Source: Rhodobacteraceae bacterium F11138
GTDB lineage: Bacteria > Pseudomonadota > Alphaproteobacteria > Rhodobacterales > Rhodobacteraceae
Assembly (NCBI GenBank): GCA_016521575.1
Contig: JAEKDP010000014.1
Location: forward strand, 1-64,000
Direction: 5' to 3'
DNA: 64,000 nucleotides
Program-made: the position numbers and the translations under genes
The notes under the pieces: model-generated
The model's database searches: none
Seen by the model: only the letters and a program-made list of their open reading frames with translations
What the model was told of the DNA's origin: nothing
Part shown: in pieces, positions 16,102-24,635 of the stretch
How positions within the stretch are numbered: the first letter of the stretch is position 1
Layout of the letters: every line of letters starts with the position of its first letter

Positions 16102-17028
16102 GTGATCCTCTGCTGCGGCGAAGCACTGATCGATATGCTGCCCGCAACCACGACAACCGGGGCGGATGCTTTCGTGCCCTGCCCCGGCGGTGCGGTGTTC
16201 AACACAGCGATCGCCCTTGGGCGGCTGGGCGTTCAGACCGGCCTGTTGTCAGGGTTGTCCCTGGACCTGTTCGGCCGCCAATTGACCGAGGCGCTTAAGG
16301 CCAGCCATGTTGATCTGTCGCATGTGGTCACGTCCGAGCGGCCCACGACGCTGGCGTTCGTGCGGCTGGTCGATGGCCACGCAACCTATAGTTTCTTTGA
16401 TGAAAACTCGGCCGGGCGCATGTTGAATGCATCGGACATGCCGACGCTCGCGCAGGATATCACCGCGCTTTTTCTGGGCGGCATCAGCCTTGCCTGTGAA
16501 CCGTGCGCGGACGCCTATGCCGGTCTGCTCGCCCGCGAGAGCAGCAAGCGGGCGGTCATTCTGGACCCCAATGTGCGCCCCGATTTCATCCACGACATTG
16601 ACGGATACCGCGCGCGTCTGGACCGCATGATGCGGCTTGCCGACGTGGTCAAGGTTTCGGACGAAGATCTCAACTGGCTCGACCCCAGCCCGCTGTCGTT
16701 GACGGCCAAGATCGAGACGCTGCTGCAAAAAGGCCCCGGCATCGTCATCCTGACCAGGGGCGGCGATGGGGCGACGGGCTATATGGCCGACGGAACCGTG
16801 ATCCATGCACAGGCACAACCGGTCAAGATCGTCGATACGGTCGGCGCGGGTGACACGTTCAATGCCGGTTTCATGGCCAAGCTGTCCGGACAGGGGGTTC
16901 TGTGCAAAACCGCCCTGCATGCGCTGTCGCCGGACCTGTTGGCCATGGCGATGCGCCACGCCAGCAGGGCAGCGGCCGTCACCGTGTCGCGCAGCGGCGC
17001 AAATCCCCCCTGGTCGACCGAGCTGTAA
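16102..17028 (+). CDS. mtlZ: Fructokinase, PfkB family
   Basis: 308 residues starting with GTG at 16102, one base after the mtlK stop codon. It is a PfkB/ribokinase-fold sugar kinase that should phosphorylate the fructose made by MtlK. The N-terminal signature region includes CCGEALIDMLP and CPGGAVFNTAIALGRLG. The C-terminal PfkB signature is DTVGAGDTFNAGF, with the catalytic base Asp in GAGD. It is the last gene of the polyol operon and is followed by a 164-base gap to a convergent gene. Confidence 0.88.
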   Translation: MILCCGEALIDMLPATTTTGADAFVPCPGGAVFNTAIALGRLGVQTGLLSGLSLDLFGRQLTEALKASHVDLSHVVTSERPTTLAFVRLVDGHATYSFFDENSAGRMLNASDMPTLAQDITALFLGGISLACEPCADAYAGLLARESSKRAVILDPNVRPDFIHDIDGYRARLDRMMRLADVVKVSDEDLNWLDPSPLSLTAKIETLLQKGPGIVILTRGGDGATGYMADGTVIHAQAQPVKIVDTVGAGDTFNAGFMAKLSGQGVLCKTALHALSPDLLAMAMRHASRAAAVTVSRSGANPPWSTEL

Positions 17029-17192
17029 TCCAAACCCATCGCCGGTCTTGCCGCCGCCCGACGCGGCCAAACCATGGTTTCCGTCCGGCCCACAGCGTTC
17101 CGCCTTGAACCCGATCAATCGCGTATCACCTATCGCGTTGAAATCCCTGATTTCAGGCGGCGAAATCTGATGCAGGTTTAAGGCGGATTGCG

Positions 17193-17984
17193 CTAGCGGC
17201 CTTTCCAGACCGGGTCGCGTTTTTCGGCAAAGGCGCGCGCGCCTTCCAGCTGATCCTCGGATGAATACAAGCGGTCGACGGTTTCCAGCTGGCGTTGGGT
17301 GATCCGGTTCATGGCGTCCTGGAACCGGGCATCCTCGGCATCGCGCACGATCTCCTTGATTGCCGCATAGACCAGCGGCGGACCGCTGGCGAGCAGCCGG
17401 GCCAGCTCCCAGGCACGGTCCATCAACCCTTCGGCTGGCAGGATCTCGTTCACCAATCCCCAGCGATGCGCTTCGGAGGTATCGAACCAGCGGCCGGTCA
17501 ACAGAAGCTCCATCGCGATGTGATAGGGGATGCGCTTGGGCAGCTTGACACTGGCCGCATCCGCCACGGTCCCCGACCGGATCTCGGGCAAGGCGAATGT
17601 GGCATGGTCCGCCGCCAGGATCATGTCCGCGCTCAGGGCCAGTTCCAGACCGCCGCCACAGGCAATCCCGTTCACGGCGGCGATCACAGGCTTGTTCATT
17701 CCGCGCAACTCTTGCAATCCGCCGAACCCGCCGACACCATAATCGCCATCCACCGCATCCCCGTCCGCCGCGGCCTTGAGATCCCAACCGGGGCAGAAAA
17801 ACCTGCCCCCGCCCCCGGTCAGAATCGCCACCCGCAAGGCGGGATCATCGCGGAAATCCTGAAACACCTCGCCCATGATGCGGCTGGTGGCCAAATCAAT
17901 GGCATTGGCCTTGGGCCGGTCCAGTGTAACCAGCAGGACCGCGCCATCGCGTTCGGTCCGGATCGGGGATGTCTCTGCGTTCAT
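17193..17984 (-). CDS. Enoyl-CoA hydratase/isomerase family protein (CaiD-like)
   Basis: 263 residues, a crotonase-fold acyl-CoA enzyme. The oxyanion-hole segments are visible as GGRFFCPGWDLKAAADG and NGIACGGGLELALSADMILA, and the substrate-pocket acidic residues lie in ALPEIRSGTVADAASV. The last part, FAEKRDPVWKGR, is the standard crotonase ending. The overall form is closest to carnitinyl-CoA dehydratases (CaiD), but CoA substrates cannot be told from sequence. It overlaps the upstream NDP-forming synthetase by 4 bases and is the last gene of the cluster. Confidence 0.82.
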   Translation of the reverse strand: MNAETSPIRTERDGAVLLVTLDRPKANAIDLATSRIMGEVFQDFRDDPALRVAILTGGGGRFFCPGWDLKAAADGDAVDGDYGVGGFGGLQELRGMNKPVIAAVNGIACGGGLELALSADMILAADHATFALPEIRSGTVADAASVKLPKRIPYHIAMELLLTGRWFDTSEAHRWGLVNEILPAEGLMDRAWELARLLASGPPLVYAAIKEIVRDAEDARFQDAMNRITQRQLETVDRLYSSEDQLEGARAFAEKRDPVWKGR

Positions 17985-20017
17985 GTTCGGGCCTTTCGGA
18001 TCAGTGCATCGGCGGCAACCGCACGATGCGGGGTACAGATCAGCGGGTTGATTTCAACTTCGGCGACCTGGTCGGCCTTGGCAACCACATAGGCCTGAAC
18101 CGCCATGACTGCGGACAGAATGGCGCCCATGTCGGCCTCCGGGCTGCCACGGTATCCCGTCAGCAGCCGGGCGCATTTCAGGCGTCGCAGGGCCCGTTCG
18201 ACCTGTTCGGCCGTGCTGGGCACCAGCAGGGACACCGTATCGCGCAACAGCTCGGTCCACACGCCGCCCGCCCCCAGGGTCAGGACGAAACCATGCGCCG
18301 GATCGCGGGTCACGCCAACCAGCAATTCGGCCACCGCCCCGGTCAGCATTTCCTCGATCAGCACGATGTCGGTGCCGATTTCTTGCGCCACCCGGGCCAC
18401 ATCGTCGGGCTGCACGTTCAACCGCACCGCACCGTGTTCGGATTTATGCGCCAAACCCACGCCCTTGACCGCAAAGGGAGGCGTCAGAGATCCGACAACC
18501 GCGTGCGGATCCCCGACCAATGCGACGGATTCCAGCGCAATGGACCGGTGCGCCGGAACACGAACCCCATAGGCGGCCAATTCCGCCTTGGCCGCAGCTT
18601 CGCTCAGGGTTTCTTGTGGCGCGGCGGTGCCGGGCAACAGCAAGGGGTCGGACTGTGGCGCGGGGCAACAAGCCGCCGCTTCGGCTGCGGCCAGGGCCTC
18701 GGTCAGGCCCGCCAGGGGAACCACCCCTTGCGCCATCAGGGTCTGCGCGACGGATTGCGGCATCAATTCGGGCAAGGTGGACACCACGGCAAACGGCCGC
18801 CCCGTGGTCTGACGCGCACGGATCGCGGCCTGACTAGCACAGTCCCAATCGGCCGCGTCCGTATGGGGATAATCTACCACGCTCAGGGTCAGGTCGATGT
18901 CGTCCCCCGTCATCGCCGCCCAGGTCCGCGCCATCGCATCGGTATCCCGCCAGACATACGTATGATAATCCAGCGGATTGGCCAGCGCGACCATCGGTCC
19001 CAAGGCCTGTTTCAGCGCCGATGTCTGCGCGGGATTCAGCGGTGGCAGAGTCAGCGCGCGAACCGACGCCATATCCGCAACCAGACCCGCTTCGCCCCCC
19101 GAACAACTGATCGACGCAATCCGGTTTCCGGTCAGACCGCCGGTACAATGCAACAGCTTCAGCGCCTCCAGAAATTCGGGCAACCCTTCAAGACGCGCAA
19201 TACCCAGCCGGTCGAGAAGCGCCTGCGCCCCGGCGTCGCTGCCGGCCAGAGACGCGGTATGGGACACCGTCGCCTGCCGCGCCTGTGCGCTGCGCCCGAC
19301 CTTGAGCGCGACCATCCGCACGCCGCGCGCCCGGGCTTTACGCGCGACCGCTTCCCAGGCGCGCAGATCGCCGAAGCCTTCCACATGCAGCCCGATCGCG
19401 GTGACCCGATCATCATCCAACATGGCCGCAGCCAGTTCGGCCTGTCCGATTTGCGCCATGTTGCCGCAGGTCACCATATACGCAATCGGCAGCCCGCGTT
19501 TCTGCATGGTCAGATTGATCGCGATATTCGAAGATTGCGTCAGAATGGCGACCCCGCGTTCGACCGGCACCATGCCATGCTGATCCGGCCAGATCGCGAC
19601 CCGATCCAGCGCATTGATGAACCCATAGCAATTCGGCCCCAGAATGGGCATATCGCCAGCCGCCCGCACCAGCTGCGCCTGCAGGCTTGAACCCGCGGCA
19701 TCCTCTGCCGCCGCTTCGGTAAAGCCCGAGGCGAAACAGACCGCACCGCCCGTATTCAGCCGGGCCAGGGTTTCAACCACCGAAATCGCACCGCGCCGGT
19801 TGATCCCGACAAAGGCCCCGTCGATCGGCCCCTGCCAATCGTTCAGATCCCGGATCGCGGCTCGGCCTTCGATCACCTTGCCGTCCGGATGCACCGGAAA
19901 GATCCGCCCGTCATAACCTATGCGCTCGGCCGCACGGATGATCGACGAACACCATGCGCCGCCGCCGATCACCGCAATGCTGCGCGGTCTGAGCAGGCGC
20001 GACAAGTCCCGTGTCAC
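17981..20017 (-). CDS. NDP-forming acyl-CoA synthetase (acetate--CoA ligase family)
   Basis: 678 residues, a fused alpha-beta NDP-forming acyl-CoA synthetase. Domains in order: CoA-binding Rossmann domain (about 8-130, starting RPRSIAVIGGGAWCSSIIRA, with ILGPNCYGFIN); succinyl-CoA-synthetase-like flavodoxin domains (about 150-440, with QSSNIAINLTMQKRG, VGRSAQARQATVSHTASLAG and SISCSGGEAGLVAD); and a C-terminal ATP-grasp domain (about 470-678, with FAVKGVGLAHKSEHGAVRLN and AEVEINPLI). It activates a carboxylic acid to its CoA thioester. It overlaps the enoyl-CoA hydratase gene by 4 bases and follows the acyl-CoA dehydrogenase after 85 bases. Confidence 0.85.
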   Translation of the reverse strand: MTRDLSRLLRPRSIAVIGGGAWCSSIIRAAERIGYDGRIFPVHPDGKVIEGRAAIRDLNDWQGPIDGAFVGINRRGAISVVETLARLNTGGAVCFASGFTEAAAEDAAGSSLQAQLVRAAGDMPILGPNCYGFINALDRVAIWPDQHGMVPVERGVAILTQSSNIAINLTMQKRGLPIAYMVTCGNMAQIGQAELAAAMLDDDRVTAIGLHVEGFGDLRAWEAVARKARARGVRMVALKVGRSAQARQATVSHTASLAGSDAGAQALLDRLGIARLEGLPEFLEALKLLHCTGGLTGNRIASISCSGGEAGLVADMASVRALTLPPLNPAQTSALKQALGPMVALANPLDYHTYVWRDTDAMARTWAAMTGDDIDLTLSVVDYPHTDAADWDCASQAAIRARQTTGRPFAVVSTLPELMPQSVAQTLMAQGVVPLAGLTEALAAAEAAACCPAPQSDPLLLPGTAAPQETLSEAAAKAELAAYGVRVPAHRSIALESVALVGDPHAVVGSLTPPFAVKGVGLAHKSEHGAVRLNVQPDDVARVAQEIGTDIVLIEEMLTGAVAELLVGVTRDPAHGFVLTLGAGGVWTELLRDTVSLLVPSTAEQVERALRRLKCARLLTGYRGSPEADMGAILSAVMAVQAYVVAKADQVAEVEINPLICTPHRAVAADALIRKART

Positions 20018-20102
20018 TTGCGATCCCCTTCCGCCTGCCGACGACGAACCCGCCCGGCATGGGCATCACCGGCCCACCAACCCCTACCGGTTTGACTCCG
20101 GA

Positions 20103-21263
20103 TCATGCCCCCAGCGCCCGCAGAAGATCGCGGCTGATGATGTGCCGCTGGATTTCGCTGGTGCCGTCCCAGATCCGTTCGACCCGCGCGTCGCGCCAGA
20201 ACCGTTCCAGCGGGTAGTCATCCATCAATCCCATGCCGCCATGCACCTGGATCGCGGCATCCGTCACCCGCGCCAGCATCTCGCTGGCAAAGAGTTTCGC
20301 ACTGGCGATTTCGCGGTTTGCCGGCAGCCCCTTGTCCAGCCGGTCGGCAGCGGCCAGCGTCAGCAGGTCGGCGGCGTCGATCTCGGTGATCATGTCGGCA
20401 ATCTGGAACGACACACCCTGGAACTTGCCGATCTTCTGGCCGAACTGCTCGCGGGTCGCGGCATATTCCAGCGCATAATCGAACGCCCGCCGCGCGCGGC
20501 CCACCGACATCGCCGCCACGGTGATCCGTGTGGCATAGAGCCAGGTGTTCATCACCGCGAACCCGCCATCGACCGGCCCCAGAACCTGCGCATCGGGCAG
20601 GCGGCAGTCGTCAAAGTCCAGCACCATGTTCTTGTAGCCGCGATGGCTGACCGATTTGTACCCGTCCCGTATGGTAAAACCCGGCGTGCCGCGATCGACC
20701 AGAAAGGCGGTGATACGCTTTTTCGGCCCCTTGGGCGTCTGATCCTCGCCGGTGGCGATGAAGACGATGACGAAATCGGCGTGCTCGGCCCCGGATATGA
20801 AATGTTTGGTGCCATTGACCACCCAATCGCCACCGTCGCGGACAGCCGTGCATTTCATCCCGCGCACGTCCGATCCGGCACCCGGTTCGGTCATCGCCAG
20901 CGCATCCATGCGCTCGCCTCGCACGGCGGGCATCAAGTAGCGGTCGATCTGCTCGCCCTCGCACGCCATCAGGATGTTCTGCGGGCGGCCAAAGAAATGG
21001 TTCAGCGCCATTGATCCGCGCCCCAGCTCGCGTTCGACCAGTGCAAATTCCACGTGGTTCAACCCGGCGCAGCCAAGGCTTTCCGGAAAGTTGCACGCAT
21101 AGAATCCCAACTCGATGGTCTTGCGCTTGATCTCGGCCGCGATTTCGGCGGGCACTGCGCCGGAACGTTCAACAAGATCTTCATGGGGATAGATTTCGTT
21201 TTCCACGAAGCTGCGGACAGTGGAAACGATCATGTCCTGTTCTTCGGTCAGGCCGTATTGCAT
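20103..21263 (-). CDS. Acyl-CoA dehydrogenase
   Basis: 386 residues from ATG 21263 (MQYGLTEEQDMIVSTVRSFV); an in-frame extension to 21356 is not supported. FAD-dependent alpha,beta-desaturation of an acyl-CoA, passing electrons to ETF. Visible features are AMTEPGAGSDVRGMKC (FAD/substrate signature 1), YAATREQFGQKIGKFQGVSF and QVHGGMGLMDDYPLERFWRD. The position that normally carries the catalytic glutamate (in YEGTSE/Q) is aspartate D366 here (IWDGTSEIQ), and the alternative isovaleryl-type glutamate is also missing (LYATRITVA). First gene of the cluster with the synthetase and hydratase, divergent from a LysR gene. Confidence 0.88.
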   Translation of the reverse strand: MQYGLTEEQDMIVSTVRSFVENEIYPHEDLVERSGAVPAEIAAEIKRKTIELGFYACNFPESLGCAGLNHVEFALVERELGRGSMALNHFFGRPQNILMACEGEQIDRYLMPAVRGERMDALAMTEPGAGSDVRGMKCTAVRDGGDWVVNGTKHFISGAEHADFVIVFIATGEDQTPKGPKKRITAFLVDRGTPGFTIRDGYKSVSHRGYKNMVLDFDDCRLPDAQVLGPVDGGFAVMNTWLYATRITVAAMSVGRARRAFDYALEYAATREQFGQKIGKFQGVSFQIADMITEIDAADLLTLAAADRLDKGLPANREIASAKLFASEMLARVTDAAIQVHGGMGLMDDYPLERFWRDARVERIWDGTSEIQRHIISRDLLRALGA

Positions 21264-21468
21264 GGTGGACGGGTCTTTCTTTCGCAGTGGACGCAGCTGC
21301 TGTTTTCGTGGCCGGGGATCGCCTTGTGGCAGGACAGGGGAATGACACGGTTCCACGATGCTCAGCCCGGCTGTATTTTCTGGGACTGACTGTGCATCTC
21401 GGGACTGGTCTTTGCGAACGAAAAAATCGGCCCTTTCCCATTAGCCAAACTTATGCCAAATTTATGCC

Positions 21469-22362
21469 ATGCAAGCGCCCCTGCCTCCGTTGGGCTGGCT
21501 GCGCACCTTCGAAGCCGCAGCCCGCCACCTGTCATTTACCGGCGCCGCCCGGGATCTGAACATGACACAAAGCGCGGTCAGCCAGCAGATCAAGTCGCTG
21601 GAGGCCCATCTTGGCCGTCCGCTGTTTCACCGTCGCCCCCGCGCATTGGAACTGACCGAGGCCGGGATAACCTATCTGCCCGTGGTGCGTGATGCGTTTC
21701 GCACCCTGATGCGCGGAACGCGCGCGGTCACGGGCACCGATCAGGACGTGGTGCAGGTCCAGTCGAACCTGACCTTTGCGGTCCATTGGCTGGCCCCCCG
21801 ACTGGCCGGATTCCGCGCCATGCACCCCGAGGTACAGCTGAATATCTCGACGGATCTGTGGGAACCACGGGGCATGGCGGATGGCGTCGACGTCGAGATC
21901 CGGTTTTCATTGCGCCCGGCCGACACGGTGCGCGCCGAGCTGCTGCGCCGCGATCACTATTACCCGGTGTGCGCCCCCGGATTTCCTGTCACCCTGAACG
22001 ATCTGGCGATGCAGCCGCTGTATGACTGCTCGAACCTGTTGTGCAACTGGGCCGCCTGGGCCGAAGATCAATCTCTGACCTGGCCCGATCCGGTCATTAC
22101 CTATGCGACCACTTTCACCATGTCGCTGTCTGTTGCCCAGTCAGGCGGCGGGCTGGCCTTGGCGAATGATGTGATCGCGGGGGGGCTGATCGCTGCGGGT
22201 CAGTTGGTTGCCCCGTTCGCGCATCGCGCCCGGATGGAAGAAGCCTATTACCTGATCCTGTCGCCGCAGGCCGAACATTCGCCCGGCACGGTTGCCTTTG
22301 CATCATGGTTGCGCACCGAAATGGCGGCAGATCACAACCGGCGGCTGGGCACCCAGGCATAG
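21469..22362 (+). CDS. LysR-family regulator, GcvA type
   Basis: 297 residues. The N-terminal winged helix reads LRTFEAAARHLSFTGAARDL and MTQSAVSQQIKSLEAHLGRP, a standard GcvA-like LysR start, followed by a periplasmic-binding-type effector domain (about 95-295, with LTFAVHWLAPRLAGFRAMHP). It diverges from the acyl-CoA dehydrogenase operon with a 205-base intergenic region, so it probably controls that operon. Just before its start two imperfect 11-base direct repeats (xxxTTATGCCA) occur around 21448-21470. Its 3' end overlaps the convergent VOC gene by 31 bases. Confidence 0.85.
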   Translation: MQAPLPPLGWLRTFEAAARHLSFTGAARDLNMTQSAVSQQIKSLEAHLGRPLFHRRPRALELTEAGITYLPVVRDAFRTLMRGTRAVTGTDQDVVQVQSNLTFAVHWLAPRLAGFRAMHPEVQLNISTDLWEPRGMADGVDVEIRFSLRPADTVRAELLRRDHYYPVCAPGFPVTLNDLAMQPLYDCSNLLCNWAAWAEDQSLTWPDPVITYATTFTMSLSVAQSGGGLALANDVIAGGLIAAGQLVAPFAHRARMEEAYYLILSPQAEHSPGTVAFASWLRTEMAADHNRRLGTQA

Positions 22363-22751
22363 CCGTTCTCACACAGGATATAGGCCTCGCGCAGGCCATG
22401 GGGCTTGTCGGTCGGCGGCTGCAGAATCATCGCGCCCGCCGCTTCGGCCCGCCCCGCGGCCCGATCCGGATCGGTTTCATACAGCCGGATTTCGATACCG
22501 CCACCGCGCGGCGGGCTTTCCGGCACAAGACCCAGCAGGGGGTTGGAATGATAGGTTGCATCGCTGTGCAGCTGAAACACCTGCCCGCCGTAAGGAACGA
22601 TGGCGAAATCCACCGAAACCCGCTGCGCGGCCAGTCCGAAAACCGCCGCGAGAAACGCGCATTGCGCAGGCACATCCCGAACCAGCAGGTTCAGCCCGAG
22701 CCCTGACAGGCTGCGGCCGAATTCCTCTGCATCGACGGTTTCATAGTCCAT
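22332..22751 (-). CDS. Glyoxalase/bleomycin-resistance (VOC) family protein
   Basis: 139 residues from ATG 22751; a GGAAAGG site lies 9 bases upstream, whereas the ATG at 22760 directly abuts that site. Single vicinal-oxygen-chelate domain with LGLNLLVRDVPAQCAFLAAV at the start and the second module GGGIEIRLYETDPDRAAGRA followed by LCENGYAWVPS. The substrate is unknown; such small VOC proteins act as dimers in resistance, isomerisation or dioxygenation. It is transcribed divergently from adenine deaminase, 81 bases away, and no functional link with its neighbours can be read. Confidence 0.75.
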   Translation of the reverse strand: MDYETVDAEEFGRSLSGLGLNLLVRDVPAQCAFLAAVFGLAAQRVSVDFAIVPYGGQVFQLHSDATYHSNPLLGLVPESPPRGGGIEIRLYETDPDRAAGRAEAAGAMILQPPTDKPHGLREAYILCENGYAWVPSRRL

Positions 22752-22832
22752 GCGCGCCATCCTTTCCGATTTACCGGCCCCGTGCAATATGTCCGGGGTT
22801 GCACCCGCCGCTTCATTCAGGACAATTGCCCC

Positions 22833-24635
22833 ATGACACACACACAGATTGCCAGCTGGCCCGATAGCGCCGCCCATTTGATTGCCGTTGCCTCCGGGCG
22901 CGCGCCCGCCGACATGGTCATTCGCGGCGGCATCTGGGTCAATGTCCACACGCGCGAGACCCTGCCCGGTCACGACATCGCCATCGCCCGGGGCCGCATC
23001 GCCTGTGTGCTGCCGGACGCCAGCGCGCAGATCGGCCCCGACACCCAGGTGATCGAGGCGCAGGGCAGATATATGCTGCCCGGCCTGTGCGACGCGCACA
23101 TGCATATCGAAAGCGGCATGCTGACTCCGGCGGAATTCGCCCGCGCGGTCATTGCGCATGGCACCACCTCGATGTTCACCGACCCGCACGAGATCGCCAA
23201 TGTGCTGGGGCTGGACGGGGTGCGGATGATGCATGACGAGGCGTTGATGCAGCCGGTCAACATCTTCACGCAAATGCCGTCCTGCGCGCCATCCGCGCCG
23301 GGGCTGGAAACCACCGGATACGAAATCAGCCCCGAAGACGTCGCCGAAGCCATGACATGGCCCGGCATCATCGGCCTGGGGGAGATGATGAACTTTCCGG
23401 GCGTCGCAGCCGCCGACCCCAAGATGCTGGCCGAAATCGCCGCCACCCAACGGGCGGGCAAAACCGTGGGCGGACATTATGCCAGCCCCGATCTGGGACG
23501 TGATTTCGCCGCCTATGTCGCCGGCGGACCGGCGGATGACCACGAAGGCACCTGCGAAGCGGACGCGATTGCCCGTGTCCGCCAAGGCATGCGTTCGATG
23601 ATGCGGCTGGGCTCGGCCTGGTATGACGTGGAACAGCAGATCACCGCCGTGACTGAAAAGGGGCTGGATCCGCGCAGTTTCATTCTGTGCACGGATGATT
23701 GCCACTCGGGCACGCTGGTGAATGAGGGGCACATGAACCGGGTCGTGCGCCACGCCATCGCCTGTGGCTGTGATCCTTTGGTCGCGTTGCAAATGGCGAC
23801 CCTCAACACCGCCACCCACTTTGGGCTGGAACGCGAGATCGGCTCGCTGACGCCCGGGCGCAGGGCCGATGTGATCCTGTCGTCGGATCTGTCCGATCTG
23901 CCGATCGAAACCGTGATCGCGCGCGGGCGGATCGTGGCGCAAGACGGCACCTGCCTGGTGGATTGCCCACATTACGACTGGCCCGACACCGCGCGCAACA
24001 CCGTGCATCTGGGCCATGCCCTCAGTTCGGCGGATTTCGAACTTGCCGCGCCCAGCGGAGCCAACAGCGTCACCGCCAACGTGATCGGCGTGGTCGAAAA
24101 CCAGGCCCCCACCAAGGCCCTGAAGGCGGATCTGCCGGTTCGCAACGGGCTGGTCGAAGGCGATGGCGACACCTGCCAGATTGCCTTGGTCGAACGGCAC
24201 CGCGCCACAGGCGGCGTCACCAATGCCTTTGTGTCCGGGTTCGGCTACAAGGGCGCGATGGCGATGGCCTCGACCGTGGCCCATGACAGTCACCACATGA
24301 TTGTCGTCGGCACCGACCGCGAACAGATGGCATTGGCGGCGAACCGTCTGGCCGAAGTCGGAGGCGGCATCACCCTTTGGCGTGACGGCGTCGAGCTGTC
24401 ACTGGTCGAACTGCCCATCGCCGGGCTGATGTCCGACCGCCCGGCAGCCGAAGTCGCCGCCAGCGCGGAAAGCATGATGCAGGCCATGCGCGATTGCGGA
24501 TGCCGATTGAACAACGCCTACATGCAACATTCGCTGCTCGCGCTGGTCGTGATCCCCGAATTGCGGATCTCGGATCTGGGTCTGGTGGATGTGCGAACCT
24601 TCGAAAAAATTCCTGTGCTGGATGTTCAGACATGA
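22833..24635 (+). CDS. ade: Adenine deaminase (Ade type)
   Basis: 600 residues from ATG 22833 (MTHTQIASWPDSAAHLIAVA), the expected length for bacterial Ade. It hydrolyses adenine to hypoxanthine and ammonia in the cytoplasm. Amidohydrolase metal ligands begin with H89 and H91 in DAHMHIESG, followed by FTDPHEIANVLG, GLGEMMNFPGV and the conserved ILCTDDCHSG with the catalytic acids; NAFVSGFGYKGAMAMASTVA and AHDSHHM mark the C-terminal Ade-specific domain. It overlaps the AMP nucleosidase start by 4 bases, so the two enzymes are made together. Confidence 0.92.
   Translation: MTHTQIASWPDSAAHLIAVASGRAPADMVIRGGIWVNVHTRETLPGHDIAIARGRIACVLPDASAQIGPDTQVIEAQGRYMLPGLCDAHMHIESGMLTPAEFARAVIAHGTTSMFTDPHEIANVLGLDGVRMMHDEALMQPVNIFTQMPSCAPSAPGLETTGYEISPEDVAEAMTWPGIIGLGEMMNFPGVAAADPKMLAEIAATQRAGKTVGGHYASPDLGRDFAAYVAGGPADDHEGTCEADAIARVRQGMRSMMRLGSAWYDVEQQITAVTEKGLDPRSFILCTDDCHSGTLVNEGHMNRVVRHAIACGCDPLVALQMATLNTATHFGLEREIGSLTPGRRADVILSSDLSDLPIETVIARGRIVAQDGTCLVDCPHYDWPDTARNTVHLGHALSSADFELAAPSGANSVTANVIGVVENQAPTKALKADLPVRNGLVEGDGDTCQIALVERHRATGGVTNAFVSGFGYKGAMAMASTVAHDSHHMIVVGTDREQMALAANRLAEVGGGITLWRDGVELSLVELPIAGLMSDRPAAEVAASAESMMQAMRDCGCRLNNAYMQHSLLALVVIPELRISDLGLVDVRTFEKIPVLDVQT

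Noticed and set aside
16249-17787. Minus-strand open frame of 512 codons
   Set aside because: It runs antisense to mtlZ and out of frame with the enoyl-CoA hydratase; composition is typical of high-GC antisense frames, and both real genes have clear motifs.
17969-19690. Plus-strand open frame of 573 codons
   Set aside because: Antisense to the NDP-forming acyl-CoA synthetase; rich in Arg, Gln and His with no recognisable motif.
21448-21470. Imperfect direct repeats (xxxTTATGCCA) at the LysR start
   Set aside because: Only two short units, the second including the start codon; no clear LysR T-N11-A dyad could be defined, so no operator is claimed.
22332-24296. Minus-strand open frame of 654 codons containing the VOC protein at its end
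   Set aside because: Most of it is antisense to adenine deaminase; only the last 139 codons match a family, and a proper start exists at 22751.
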